Part shown: one piece after another, positions 43,872 to 56,542 of the stretch
Layout of the letters: each line of letters begins with the position of its first letter
Numbering within the stretch: position 1 is the first letter of the stretch
Origin: Kondoa malvinella
Taxonomy: Eukaryota; Basidiomycota; Agaricostilbomycetes; Agaricostilbales; Kondoaceae
Length of the DNA stretch: 64,000 nucleotides
Assembly (NCBI GenBank): GCA_039545315.1
Contig: BCIM01000001.1
Span: 2,203,783-2,267,782, forward strand
Direction of reading: 5' to 3'
Position numbers and translations under genes: made by a program
Notes under the pieces: model-generated
Seen by the model: only the letters and a program-made list of their open reading frames with translations
What the model was told of the DNA's origin: nothing
Database searches by the model: none

Positions 43872-45724
43872 ATGACTGAGCCTCCAGCAAAGCGACAGAA
43901 AGTAGACAAGCCAATGCAACAGCAAGGCAAGAAAAGGTTTAAAAATGCCAAAGCAAAGAAGGTCAAGCCTGGAGGTGTTGAAGAAGTCTTGCGCTTTGAT
44001 ATCATTCAACTCTTGGGTAAAGACCTTGTGGATCGATCAGAAGGCGAGAAACTGGCTCCGAAATTTGAACATTTGTCCCAAGTCGAGGTTGACATTGTCG
44101 CACTTTCATCCCACGGTAGGTCTTTGTGGTGCACTATTCTTGCCGCAAACTGATCGTACGTTCCTGCTAGGCGATGGTCTAGGCGTCACATCAGAGAAAG
44201 ATTGGGTCATGGTCGTTCCCTTCTGTTTGCCAGGCGAAAGAGTCCTCACACGTATCTACCGTAACGAGCATCTGCATTCCTTTGGTGATCTGGTCTCCAC
44301 CCTCTCATCCTCTTCTTCAAGTCAATACACCCGCGACGATTCCCTAGTCAGATGCAAATACTTTGGCACCTGTTCAGGATGTCAATATCAAATGCTTCCC
44401 TACGCCCAACAACTGCTACACAAAGAATCCGTCGTCAGCAAAGCTTTTGCCAACTTTTCTTCTTTACCTTCTACTTCAATTCCGGATGCTTTGCCTACTT
44501 TACCAAGTCCGAATCAGTACCACTACCGAACGAAGCTCACGCCGCATTTCGATCCTGGGAACGCCAAAAAGTTTAGTTTGGAAGAGAGGAAAGAGTCGTT
44601 GAGCATTGGGTTTGAGAGCAAAGGCAAGAAGAAAGTCATGGATATTGAAGAATGCCCAATATCGACTTTGACTATCAACGAGGAAATGTCTGTTCAGCGA
44701 GCGAAAGTGAAAGAGTATGTTTGCTCTCAGTCTTGCACTTGTGCATTTCTAACTTGCACCCGCACAGAAATCTGCATACCTATAAACGTGGAGCGACTTT
44801 ACTTTTACGACACAGTCTCCCGCCCAAGAGCCAAGTATCTGATAAATCAGAAGAAGAAGCAAACAAGCCCATCTGCGTTACCGTGCATAAGGACATTGTG
44901 CGAGAACGAGTCGCCGGTCTAGATTTTGAATTCAATGCAGGTCAGTTCTGGTTACTCTTTGTCTTTCTGACGTGGACATGAAGTAATTCCGGTGATGACA
45001 GGCTCCTTCTTTCAAAACAATAACGGAATCCTCGAATCGCTCGTCAGCTACGTCAGTAACGCCCTCGACCAAACAACCGAGACGGAACAATACTTGGTAG
45101 ACACGTACTGCGGTTCCGGGCTGTTTGCTATTGCGCTCGCATCAAGGTTCACAGAAGTTTCCGGTGTAGAAATCAGCGTCGATTCAGTCAAGTATGCGAA
45201 ACATAATGCTGAACTGAATGGGATTACGAATTGTGCTTTCATCGCTGGAATGGCAGAAGCGATCTTTGACGTGCGTTGCTTCAGAATATCTTTCATGGAA
45301 AGGCGTTGACGTGTAGATGTCGCACAGGAAATCAAGTACCCACCTGCGCAAACCACAATCCTGATCGATCCACCTAGGAAAGGCTGTGATGATCTATTTC
45401 TTTCTCAGCTCATGCGATTCGGACCCGCAAGAGTCATCTACGTCAGCTGTAACGTACATACGCAAGCGAGGGATGTTGGTGTTCTGGTCAGGGATGGAGG
45501 ATTCAAGATTGAAAGCCTGCTACCGGCTGATTTGTTTCCTCAGGTCAGTACAGCTCTCGCTCCGTGTCGAGCCGATGTTTACTTTGTGTACACAGACGTA
45601 TCATGTTGAGAGCGTTTGCATATTGACGAAAGTTGGCGAAGCGAGGTCTCAGGTACAAGCGGCAGTCGGGACGACTATGGAGGAGGACGACGAAGAGATT
45701 CCCGAAGCGTTGACGGTTGAATGA
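43872..45724 (+). CDS. TRM2: tRNA (uracil-5-)-methyltransferase TRM2
   Basis: The start MTEPPAKRQKVDKPMQQQG is followed by a basic region. The TRAM-like part has DWVMVVPFCLPGERVLTRIY. CKYFGTCSGCQYQMLPYAQQ carries the Cys cluster of the RumA/TrmA group. The catalytic domain shows FFQNNNGILESLVSYV, VDTYCGSGLFAIALA (SAM-binding loop), VSGVEISVDSVKYAKHNAEL, ILIDPPRKGCDDLFLSQL and IYVSCNVHTQARDV, where the Cys is the likely nucleophile. The C-terminus ends acidic (DDEEIPEALTVE). TRM2 makes ribothymidine at position 54 of tRNA. At least seven exons are read. It is divergent from SNU13, with 292 bases between the starts. Confidence 0.93.
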
Positions 45725-45854
45725 CAGGCTGGGATTGCTTCGCACACTGTGACTGATATAGCAGTACATACTGCAGTAATTGGATAGCATGTTCAAAGTA
45801 AAGCACAAGCACAGAATTGCGTAGCATCACGGTGATGTGCACCATGACAATCCC

Positions 45855-47159
45855 TCACTTGCCGAAGCTCTTGATCATCTGAGCGAACGGAGAGTCACTC
45901 TTCTCAACGCCTGCAGTAGATAGATGTAAATCAGGACAGTAGTTGCTAAGGAGAGCGGCGAGTGTGGCTTACAAGCCATAAATTCCAGGTACGAGTCCAT
46001 CATGTTGCGCTCGGGTTCAAGATTCCAGCCTTTCAGGTCTTTGAGGCCTGCCATACCTTTGCCAGTCGCAACCAGATCTTTCAGGAGCTGCAGCCAATCC
46101 GGGATCTTAGCACTTGCCCCCATCTTCGAAGGTAATCTACTACCAACTTGAGGGAAAGCTATGTCAGCAGAAGTAAGCACAAACCGGACCGTACGCACTA
46201 GGTAGGGCAGCTGTGTTCATACAAATGGCGAAGGTGATTGCACCATGCGCATCTCCATTTGCCAGGTATGCGTCATGGCTGTCCTTCAACGCTTTGCGCT
46301 GCGCTTTCATCGTCGGCCCAACGCATAAAACGCCCCAGAAATAGTCTGACGTGACGATATCGACGCTATCGATGAGGCAAGCAGATCTTGACTTGGTCTT
46401 TCCTAGATCCACTTCAGGGCGGAGGTTCAGCAGAAAGCGGACCACTTTGCCATGGTATTTGTCTGCTGGGACAGGATGAGAGTACTTGTAGAGTTCCAGG
46501 GCCTGTATGGCTGAATTTAGAGGATTTGCTGGACAACGTTACCTATCTCAGCCTGATAATTTTGCTTGGTGTTCCACGTACTCCATACTCAGTCGCCCAC
46601 TTCTCCAGTAAATCTCCTTCCTTCGCAAGGCTAAGCCCAGCGGGAAGCGGGAAGTCCTGCTGCAAAAGACCAGCAGCCTGTCGCCGACGTGCAGCATCTT
46701 CATCCAGCTTGACGGAGTAAGCTCTAGAATTTGAAAGTTCTTGCATGTCCCGCGATGCGCTGGCCAGCATGCCTCTGAAGTAGAGATTAAAGCTAGCTTT
46801 CGGATCAAGAACGAGAGACGTACTTTGACATGCCGCACTGCAGTATTTGGCGCCGTGACAGCGAGAGCAAGTCTAGTAGGTCAATGAGCCTGACCAATTG
46901 TAGTTGACGCAAGGGGTACATACCTTGAAGCGTTTGCCTATATCTTCTCGCATTCGGCATTGCTTGTAGTTTCCACACTGGGCATCATTCTTATCCGCGA
47001 GACTGAACCAAGTAATCATTTCGAGCTTACTGTGTCCATGAAGGATGCCCAGCGCGAGGGCAAGTCTGAAGAGAGACTGTCTTGAGCCGTTGTCTTGTCA
47101 GGAGTATCGCCGGAAAGGGCTTTCGATGCACTTGCAGCAGTTGTGACAGGCATAGACAT
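45855..47159 (-). CDS. MYND-type zinc-finger protein
   Basis: The MYND finger is clear: CGNYKQC, then ACSRCHGAKYCSAACQ, an intron, and CWPAHRGTC. That gives the Cys pairs, YC-x3-CQ and H-x3-C. The start at 47159 (MSMPVTTAASASKALSGDT) is tentative because its link to LADKNDAQCGN would need a 28-base intron out of phase; an ATG within KLEMITWFSLADKND is the alternative. Downstream, the frame that continues the finger soon looks unnatural, whereas a shifted frame (SVKLDEDAARRRQAAGLLQQ, LEKWATEYGV) looks real, so one splice or a frameshift is unresolved. Later exons are good: VVRFLLNLRPEVDLGKTKS, WGVLCVGPTMKAQRKALKD and the ending KSDSPFAQMIKSFGK. MYND fingers bind Pro-rich partners. Function unknown. 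Confidence 0.7.
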
Positions 47160-47418
47160 TTGATGAGCGTCTGGGAGGAAGCTACCTATCGCAGCTCGGC
47201 GCAGGGTGCTGCATGCATGGTGATCTTCTCAGGTCTTCTGATTTTGGCCTTAATGAGGCTCTGGTCAGCCGACCGCATGCATTTTAATACCGATAGCATA
47301 GGGAGGATCGGTGAAGGCAGAAGAAAACGCAGAGACGGACGTTGGTGTCCAAGCGTTGATTATGTGACTGTTATTCACCCCTACAATTTTGGACTATCTA
47401 CAGGTGTATTGTGAGGCG

Positions 47419-50004
47419 CTATGAGTCCGCGATAGGCTACATCCAATGATCAGGAGTTGCCGAAAGCGGGCAAGCGAAGGACACATACGACATTCTTGCT
47501 CCAGTACTCGTAGAATTGTGGCATGTTTCTGCCTTGGACAAGATCATCGATAGCAGAGCCGACTCGGATGAGGTCTGGTTCAGAGAAAGCAGATCCCATG
47601 ACAGCCTGGCCAAGACTTGAGCGAGATCGACTCGAAGCGAGTCAGACTCACAATGCCGTAAGGGATCTTAGAGGGGTTGATCCCGACAGGGATGTTGATC
47701 ATCGGGTAACCTGCAGCAGCAGCAGGAGTAGTTGATGATCCAGCTGACAGAAGTTCAGCGCGAAAGAAGCATGTACGAGCAATTAGGCATACCTGAAGGC
47801 GCTAAAAGCGCATCTACTTTTGTGCCGTTGAACATCAAGGCAGCATCAATGCCCTCCTCCCGAGAGTAGCGAATGAGGCGAGCATTGGTCTGCAGGTAGG
47901 TGTCATTCATAGCTCCTCCACTGTCGAACGTCAATTTCGATCAAAATTGGTCGAACCAAACACTCACACGAACACACAATTCTCCAATCCATCTTGGCCT
48001 GTCGGGAACCCTGGAACGACTCCCTATAGCTACAGCGTAAGATTTGTATCTAAGTCCAACCGAAGAGACTCACAGGGTAGCCACCCATAGTACCAGAGTT
48101 GTCACGGCCGTATGCAATTACATCTTCTATAGTCTTGATATTGGTGTTCGATAGTTCCGACAAGTAGCTTTCTACGTCGTTGTAGAAGTCGATGTCGACA
48201 CGCTGCAACGCTCGTCAGACTCTGATCAAGTCTGGAGCGTCAAGACGAACATAAGAGATCGTATCCAAGTAGTCTACGCCTTCTGGCAGCCATCCGGACA
48301 GCACATCCATGTGACCAATCTCTGTACCATTCTGTGCCAATTTCAGATAGGTCCAAGCTGACAAGTTTCGCGCTCACGATGATTGTTGCGCCAGCTTCTT
48401 CAAGCTCTTTGATAACTTGCAGAAGACCTTCAAGGCCATCGAAGTCAGGGTCAACAGTGTTCCAGAGAGATGTCCATGGCTATAAAGTGTCAAACCGTCC
48501 AGAACCCGCACATCGAATGACTCACCAACCCGAGGGTAACACCTTTGAGCGAGTCTTTCTTCCTTAAGTACTGAGTGTAGTCATTGTTCTTGGGCGTTTT
48601 GCCAATTTGAGCATCTGTGTAATTGTCCCGCTTGTCATGGCCGACGATGCCTTCGAGACCGAGCACTGCGTCTTTGAAAGTTCTAGCGTGTACGCCTACG
48701 GTATCTTGGTGCAGGGATTGCTATAAAATGCATCAGCTATTGAGTATACAACAGAATTACGGGTGACTAACAGGAATGACACCGGCGCGAGAAGTGAGTC
48801 CGACCTGAAGGAAAGGTCAGAAGTGTCAAAGTTGCATCTGGATCTGGCCCACGGTTGGCTTGATACCAATGATACCGCTTCTACGAGCTGGTCCCATGAT
48901 CGAGCCATCAGTCTGTTGCTGGGTGAGGGATGAACTGTCAAAAGCAAAGATCGTCTTACCTCAGTGCCCAATGATAAGGCAGCCATGTTCGCAGTGATGA
49001 CCTGACCCGATCCAGAAGAAGATCCTGCAGGCGAGGAAGTAAGGTTGAATGCATTGCGGACTTGTCCTCTGCCGCACGAATCAGTAAGTGAAAAGAAGGT
49101 CAAACAAACACATACCCTCTGGAGCTGTAGCCATTCGACACGACGGTGTTTCTGTACCAAGCCTGTCGCATGCCGAGTCAGTGGGGGCAGCTTCTAATCA
49201 GAAAGAACAGACCCATTCGTCCATTCCGGTCTTGCCCATTAGCACAGCACCTAGTATCGAAGTCAGAAGAAGTAGAGAAAGGGAGGAAAGCGACCATACC
49301 AGTGTCACGCAACAGCTTGACGACATGTGAGTCTCGAGGGACTTTGCTTCCCAACAGAGCCAAAGACCCAGAGGTGGTCTCCATCTTATCCTGGCTTGCG
49401 ATATTGTCCTTGACCATAAAAGGCTGCCAGACATTCAGTATCCGCGAGACCAGAAGAAACAGCGACTGACAATCCCATGTAGCGGACCTCTGACTTTTCC
49501 GTCCTTCCTCTCCTCATCCATCATGGAAGCAATCTTGAGGACGTCCGGATTGATCTCCATGACCGCATTCACATACTCTTGCAGCTGATCGACCCGGTTC
49601 AAATAGCAAGAAGTCAATTGCCTAGAAGTGAGTTTTCCCTTGTGCATCCATTCTTGCATTTGATCGATCGTAGCCTCTTCTAGATCTAGACCGAAGCACT
49701 TTGGCATAGGAAAGGGAATCACCCATTCATCTGCTGTAGCTGTTAATGCGGAGGAACCTTCAGCGAGAGTGCCATTTGGATTGACGTAGAATGTAGCATT
49801 GTGCACCCTTTTCACAGTCGCAAGCATGGACATGAGCGAACCAATCTGACTACTAGAGAGGCTGCAAACTTACGGAAAGTAAGAAGCATCTTGAGCGAAG
49901 GGAGGAGAGTCGAGCTCAGTGATGAGTGATGCTGGGAGCTTGCCAGTAGTAAAAGCAAGACAAGCTGGAATGAGCGAAAGGAGAGCGAGAAGTTGGCCTG
50001 ACAT
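47419..50004 (-). CDS. Secreted amidase (amidase signature family)
   Basis: The start MSGQLLALLSLIPACLAFTT reads as a signal peptide, so the enzyme is probably extracellular or in the secretory pathway. The amidase core has LHGIPFMVKDNIASQD (Lys of the triad) and GSLALLGSKVPRDSHVVKLL. It continues with LMGKTGMDEWA, LTSSPAGSSSGSGQVITANM (cis-Ser) and LGTETDGSIMGPARRSGIIG (nucleophilic Ser), then KPTVGLTSRAGVIP. All three catalytic residues are present. Later exons (DTVGVHARTFKDAVLGLEGI, LWNTVDPDFDGLEGLLQVIK) fit the fungal amidase type, ending PIADS at 47419. Such enzymes hydrolyse amides with unknown specificity. There are ten or more exons with introns near 45-60 bases. An in-frame upstream ATG exists (50292), but the signal peptide favours 50004. 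Confidence 0.9.
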
Positions 50005-50325
50005 GATCGAGCTAGTTATCGCAGGAGAAAGAGACAGAACGGTTGAGAAAACGCAGATCAGAGAGCTTATCAGGTAACACATGATTTGCATGTCTCGCTG
50101 ATAAGAGAGATTACGATCATCCGGGCCGGGTACCGTCGGGTGTCTGAATCTCGGTGGGCGTGAGCCGTAATGACGTGAAGAAGGAAAAGAAGGGACAGCG
50201 ACAGACATAACAGCAGGACCAAGAAGAGGGGGAAAGGTGATCGCACTCGCCAGGGAATAGCTAAATTCAGATCTGAGGGGTATCGCATGCAAAGATATAC
50301 AACAGAAGGGTAACTCGTGCGCTCT
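50005..50325. other. Intergenic region
   Basis: The sequence separates the amidase start from the stop of the next minus-strand gene. It contains the amidase promoter. The open frame continuing upstream of the amidase ATG is not supported by any motif. Confidence 0.4.
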
Positions 50326-51279
50326 TCAACCTTCATCTTCATCATCCGAGTCTTCGAACTTCTGCTGCTTAATCTTTCGTCTGCTCCAACATAAGAAAAG
50401 TTTCATGGAAACACTCAGTGACTTACACCGGTCCACCGCCGCTGACTAGATTTGTAGGACCTTTGTTCCTCTTTATAGGTATTGCAGCAGCTACGACTGA
50501 TCAGCCTGCTCTTGTTGATGTGTAGGAAAGACATACTAGCCCGCTCAACCGGTCCTCTTTGATTCAACTTGAAATCCGCATCTCGCCATTTGCGCTCATA
50601 GCGATCTCGATCCTTCGTCATCTCTACTAGTTTGCTCGAGGCGTTACTCATTCCTCTGATGGTAGCTTGGGAGCGAGAAAGCTGGGCTTGTTGCTATGTC
50701 AATTTTCAGCAGGAGTTTCATTGAATGAAGAAGGTTGAACTCACTTCAAGCAAGAGATCAAATAGATCGAGATGATCTGATTTGTTGTCTAGTCGCTTGC
50801 AATGTAGAAGCAAAGGTGGTGACGTCGCGTCAGAAGAAGAGATGAAGAACTATCAAAGCTAAGCCCAGTATCACAGAGCATGATAAGACCTACCTCAAAA
50901 GCAGAACAGCCAGTTTTGTACTTTTTGATGTTGAGATTACCCGCTGAGAATGATTCCACGACCAATTCGATGCATTCATTTTGCCCATCCAGAGCTTTCG
51001 CCTTCTTCTGCCAAGTCTTGAGGAACAGCTTCTGGAGATCGTCGATAGTAGTATGGGATGCGTAGTAGATTTTCTCTTCCGCCGTCTCAGAGGGCTTAGT
51101 GATGATTTGAATACGCCATTCGCGATCTTCAAAAATTGATGAAGTAATGAAGAAGGCAGGTTGATCAGGTAGCTCGTTCACGTAGCAGATTTGCGAGATG
51201 CTTTCGTATCACAGTGCCGTCAGCGGATAGCTTCTGGCATAGGTCACGTGACCAACCTGTTCAATTCAGAGACCTTCAT
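50326..51279 (-). CDS. Candidate XRCC4/XLF/PAXX-superfamily protein
   Basis: Five exons join in phase from ATG at 51279: MKVSELNSISQICYVNELPD, a beta-rich head (FFITSSIFED, REWRIQIITKP, EEKIYYAS), a helix pair (TIDDLQKLFLKTWQKKAKAL), then strands CIELVVESF and NLNIKKYKTGCSAFEVFFIS. A linker leads to a long charged helix (LEQQAQLSRSQATIRGMSNA, KLVEMTKDRDRYERKWRDAD). The tail is basic then acidic (IPIKRNKGPTNLVSGGGP, KIKQQKFEDSDDEDEG). The order beta head with inserted helix-turn-helix, coiled coil, basic tail is the XRCC4 superfamily plan (XRCC4/Lif1, XLF/Nej1, PAXX, SAS-6), which acts in DNA end joining or centriole assembly. This is a fold-level inference without clear sequence identity, so the function stays open. 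Length is about 240 residues. Confidence 0.5.
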
Positions 51280-51723
51280 GAGGATCAAGGATATGCAACA
51301 CAGAAGCTTCGGTACGAGTGCGGTCTGCTCTAGATGATCTCTTGGGAGCGTGTGGCAGAATTTGATGAGATGGAGTTTCAAGCGTCACCACTTTCACGGC
51401 GAATGTAGCAGACGTGCAATCTCTGCTTGGATGCGAGCGACTTGGGCCTTGATCTAACTGATGTGTCGACTTTGCGTATGTATGTGAGGCAGGCTGAGGC
51501 CGTTCAAGAAGACCTGAGAAATCGCTCATGCTGTCCTCAATGCTGTCTCTCAACCGATATCCACCACCTCACTGACAGCATTCGCAACAAGCTCGCGCAC
51601 AACAGCAACAGCAAGAAGACTGTGTCCTTGTGCAAGCCTCGCAAGCGGCTCTTTGCTGTCCTGACCTCTGTACCGTCCATGCAACTTTGTTTGTTTTGAT
51701 TTTTGTGCAAATATAATTCCAAG
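51280..51723. other. Divergent promoter region
   Basis: This region holds the promoters of the XRCC4-like gene (minus) and the kinesin (plus). A minus-strand frame with ATG at 51529 crosses it but cannot be spliced in phase to the head-domain exon, so I treat it as noncoding. Confidence 0.5.
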
Positions 51724-54700
51724 ATGAGCACTCCCAAGAGTAGCAGAAGGAAGCGTCAAGGTACTCCAGAGCTCGCTCTGAGCCCTTCATTGCCTCGAGT
51801 ACCTTCCATCCCGCGAGAGCTCAGCGGCAAGAAGAAATCGCCCACAAAGAAACCAAGTACGCCTAAAGCAGCGAAAAAGGCTCGCAAATCTACAGACGAT
51901 CCAGAAACAAGCACTGCTTCGTCTTCCTTTTCACTCGACTCGGAAGCAGAAGACTTTAGACAAGATGTCTTTGGTCGACCTTCCGTTGCAGCCTCTGACG
52001 CGGAAAGCACCGAACGCGGTTTCGATACTGCTCGCGAATCCAATAACTCTATAGCGACTCTCTCTACGCCCAAGAAACGTCGAGCTGCAAGTGCAACAGA
52101 TGATGGGAAAGCACAGAATATTGTCGTCTGCGTCCGTATTCGACCCGGTAAACCAGCAGAAGAAGATATCTGGACGCTCGATGCTACAGAAGCCCGTATT
52201 CGACTGTCTGAGAATCATCCTTTGATCAAATCTCGTGGGAAACAAGGCAAAGACGACGCTTACGACTTCAGGTTCGACTCCATTATATTGCCTACTCAGA
52301 CAACGACAGATCTATATGATCAGCAAATTGGTCGGATCGTTACTGCTGCTATCGAAGGGTTCAACTCGACCATCTTTGCATACGGTCAGACCGGCTCAGG
52401 CAAAACACATAGTATGTCATATCTACTTTGCGTGCTGTTCGATGTTGACTTTCTGGTGTAGCAATGATGGGCAGTCCAGGCGAACCAGGTATCATCCACC
52501 AAGCCGTGTCGCAGATATTCAGCGCCATTGAAGCCGACGACGACCGACAATACCTCCTGCGCGTTTCCTACCTCGAAATCTACAACGAATCCCTCAAAGA
52601 CTTACTCTCACCTTCTTCATCTTCATCAGGCCGGTCTTCACCACTTCCCATCGACCTCAAGATTCGAGAAAGCAGAGGCAAGATCTATGTTGATCCGTTG
52701 AAGGAAGAGGTCGTTACTAGAGTGGAGGAAGTGTTTGATGCGCTTGATAGAGGGGAACATTCGAGGCATGTTGGAACGACGGATTGGAACGCGAGGAGTA
52801 GTCGCAGTCATTGTGTTTTTACTATGACGATTGAAAGTACGCTCAAGGAGGGAAGTGGGAGTACGAGAATCAGTCAATTGGTGTGTACTTTCTTTCATTA
52901 TCGAAGACTGCTCACTAACGGCTGCATGCAGAATTTGATTGATCTGGCGGGCAGTGAAAAGATGAGTTCTGGTCAGGGAAGTGAAGTAGCGGAAAGGAAC
53001 ACTGAAGGCTCGCACATTAACAAGAGGTGCGCATGTGTACGTACGCAGTCATCGATCTGACACGCGTATAGTCTCCTCGCACTTGGGAACGTCATCGGCA
53101 AACTATCGTCATCAGCTGGCAAAACGTATGTACCTTGGCTTTACCTTGTCGCAATCTAACCTTTTCGTGCAGATCCTCCCAACATATCCCTTACCGAGAC
53201 TCAAAGCTTACTCGCCTATTGCAAACTTCGCTTGGGGGCAATGCCAGAGTTGCGGTCGTCTGCACCGTCTCTCCCGATCCTATGCAAGCAGCCGAAAGCG
53301 TCTCTACCTTGAAGTTTGCTCGAAGTGCCAAGATGGTCATCACGAAAGCTGAGCGAGGCTTGGTGTGTTTCGTTCATCTCGTCAGATTTAGCAACTGAGA
53401 CTGTTACCAGGTTATGGATGAGAAGAGCGCTTTGATCCAGAAGTATCAACGAGAAGTGGAGCAACTTCGGTCGCAGCTGAAAAAGCAGAACGAAGTCATT
53501 CAGAATGCGGAGGATGACGAAGAGCTTCTGGAAGCCAAAGAAGAGCAAAGGAAGCACCTTGGTGTGCTGGAGGATGAACGAACCAAGGCAAATCATTCTT
53601 GCTCTCACCGGGGAAGATGTCTGACCTGTGGTTATCAGGCCGAGATGGAGATTGCCGAGATGAGACAGAAGCGTACCCAGCTCGCAGACGAACTGCAGAA
53701 TCTAACTCGGCTACTGCTCACTGGCTCTTCGTCGACTCATCTCTCGCATGCAGCAGATCGATCACCAGATGCACTTCGCCGTCAAGCTGGTCCTCCAGGT
53801 ACCTTGCGGCGGAACGGATACAATCGCAGAATCAGCGAGATTGGCCTGGGTCTCGGTACACCTCAGAAAGCCGGTATTCCAGAGGGACCTTCGAAGCGGG
53901 CATTCAGCAATCAGCTGGATACGATTGCCAGCCCTCGAACGGGAACTGTCGAAAGAGTAAGCTTCTTCTATCTGACTTGATCGGCAAGCTCATAGCATTG
54001 ATCGTAGGAAACCATGCTCGAGAAAGCACTAGAAGCCAACGAACGGAACATGCGGACTAAGGATGACCATATCTTCAAGCTCGAAGCAGATCTCCGGTCG
54101 TTCACTGCCAGGCTTGAATTCCAACAGCAAGAACAGGTTTCCTTGCAGACAGCTCATCAAGAAGAAGTTCAGTCTCTCAAAGCTGCTTCTACCACTTTGC
54201 AAGCAGAGCTAGAATCAGCCCGCCAGCTGGCTACCGAGAAGACAGCAGAGCTCGAAGCGATGCAACAAAGTCAGCTCAAGCTCACATCGGAGCTTCACAC
54301 TTCCCGATCCCAGCTGGAAGACGCTCAGAAAGCGCTGTTCGATGCTCGCTCGGGCTCACAGAACAATGAAGATGCAGCAAAGGCTAATCTTGCCTTACTC
54401 GCCACACGAGATAAAGCTATCGCCGATCTTCGTCGCCAACTCGAAGCCGTCAGTGCTGAAAAATCCAAGGCCGATGGGCAGAATGCTGCCAAGACGAAAG
54501 AGTTAGAAGAGTTCAAATCAAGTATGGATACGTCCGCAGAGACAAAAGACGCAATCACCACTGCTCTGCAGTCTCGGTTGGCCAAAGCGGACAAGATCAT
54601 CAAGTCCACTCAAAGCGACCTTGCGAAGTCCCAAGCTAAATCTCAGGCAACCGCGAAGCTGTTAGTGGACTTGCAGAAGAGACGTGACGAGGCAGAAGCA

Positions 54701-56160
54701 GAGATGACTAGCAGCAAAAACGATCAGCAGGCCGCCACTGAAGAACTTCAAATTGCTCGGGCAAATCTTTCCGAATTTAGAGAGTCTCACCGAGAAGCCC
54801 TCGAAGAATGGCAAGAGGAAGAGAGACGCCTGAAGGCCGAACTGACGTCCGCCCTCGACCAGATCGATGCAGATGCGGTGCGACAAGAAGAGATACAGAA
54901 GGCAGTCTCCGCTGATCAGCTCGAGATTTCCTCTCTCAAAGCAGCGCTGGATCAGAAAGCAGCCGAAGCACAACAGAATGAAGCAGAAGTGAATCGTCTT
55001 CGCGAACTACGCAAACCGGCTTTGCCTTCGACGCCTTACGGTCCAACTGCAGTCGATCTCACAGCGAAATTGCAAGCTGCGCAGGCAAAGTCTGGTCTCT
55101 CTTCGTCCCTTTCTCGTAAATCACCAGACGTCGCTGCAGACTCGAAGATCAGCGACTTACAGGACACTATAGCAGAGAAGAATCGGAAGATCGCCGGCCT
55201 CGAAAAGCTCCTAGCCGAAGCTACACCTGCAAAGTCAGGCTCTTCTCTGCTCAACCGTCCTTCTTCTTCTATGGGCTTGACATCGGTGCCTGCAAGAAGC
55301 TCAACCTTACGCGAGTCCCGGCGTTACGATGATGAATTGGATGACGCAACCTCGAGATCAGGTCGAGCAGAGATGGATCGCTTGAATCAAGTCATAGAGG
55401 CACAGAAGACGACCATCAGCGACCTGCAGTTAGATCTTAGACAATGGCGATCAGTAAGCCCTCGGCTGTTGCATCATTGATGTTGATCTGACAGGACTGG
55501 TACAGCGAATCACTGCTCAGCGAGATCTGATACATCGAATGCAGCGGGAGGGAGTAGTCGATGCCTCTCAACTTCTCAGTTTACCCAATTCGCCTCAAAT
55601 TTCGCCGACGAAAACATCATACCGCGAGCAGCCCTATTCGCCTCCTTCGGCCTACTCGCTGCAGGATAAATTACGGTCGGCTCAAGCAGAGGGGAGTGCT
55701 CCCGCTCGGGCGGCCAAATCGTCAGACTCTTCCTCAAGCGGATCGCCGGTAAAGCGCGAATACGGCTTGTCCAGTCCAGTCATGGACCGCTTCACTGTCA
55801 ACTCTGAGTCGCCGTCGAAGAAGTATAGGCGACAGACAATCGAGCATGACATAGAGCGTCTAGCGCTAAATAAGCCGGTGGAGCGTCAGAGGTAAGCATC
55901 TGCTTCGCTACCTTCACGTCCTCTGATTCCATTTCAAAAGATCCGTCCTACTTACTCCGCGGGCAGCTCAAGCGTACGTGTCGTCTGCCTCAAGGCATGT
56001 GCATACTAACTCATGCTTCGTGAAAAACAGGAAACAGAAGCGCATTCTTTCTGGCCTCGACAAACGCGCATCGATACTCAAACAGCAGCCGGTACTGCCT
56101 GAAAGAGATTCGATAGAACATCAAGAGAATACATCCTCGGCGAAAAGTTGGTATGTCTGA
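51724..56160 (+). CDS. Kinesin motor protein (kinesin-7/KIP2-like)
   Basis: A basic Ser/Pro-rich leader of about 130 residues (MSTPKSSRRKRQGTPELALS) precedes the motor. The motor has NIVVCVRIRPGKPAEEDIW, FNSTIFAYGQTGSGKT (P-loop, split by a 51-base intron after GKTH), TTDWNARSSRSHCVFTMTI (switch I), LIDLAGSEKMSSG (switch II), NTEGSHINKSLLALGNVIGK and HIPYRDSKLTRLLQTSLGG. A neck and very long coiled coil follow (ALIQKYQREVEQLRSQLKKQ onward, then 400 residues of Gln/Glu/Ala-rich heptads). The Ser-rich tail ends ASILKQQPVLPERDS... at 56160. The N-terminal motor with class-7 style NTEGSxINKSLLALGxVI points to KIP2/CENP-E relatives, which carry cargo to microtubule plus ends. The subfamily is inferred. 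Confidence 0.92.
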
Positions 56161-56542
56161 GGCAGTCGAGGTCTGGGGATTTCGTTGTTTCGGCTTTTTA
56201 TCTGTGCTAGTTCAATTATATGTGCAATCGTAGGTTGGAAGAAGCGCAGGATATTAACAATGTATAGAGCGCAGAGCACAGAGAAAGATTTCGCTCGATA
56301 GAAATGTCTCGCAGAGATTGGAGAGGGGGTACAGAGACTCACCACTCGAGAAGAGAAAGGGCTTCTCATCATAGCAGCTACTCCAACTCAATAGATCGCT
56401 TGAAGACTATGACCCTGACCCGCTCAGAGATATTGAACTCTGTTGCTCAAGCGAGATCATAGTGACATAGTTGGGGTGCAAGAGTCAAATGTGGTATTAT
56501 AAAGTGAGGATATACGAAGCTAACCCGCGCTTGAAAGCTGCC
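56161..56542. other. Convergent 3' region
   Basis: This lies between the kinesin stop and the stop of the next minus-strand gene. No gene or repeat is recognised. Confidence 0.45.

Noticed and set aside
51266..51553. Minus-strand frame with ATG at 51529 as first exon of the XRCC4-like gene
   Set aside because: No donor/acceptor pair joins it in phase to the head-domain exon, while the ATG at 51279 joins perfectly with a 56-base intron.
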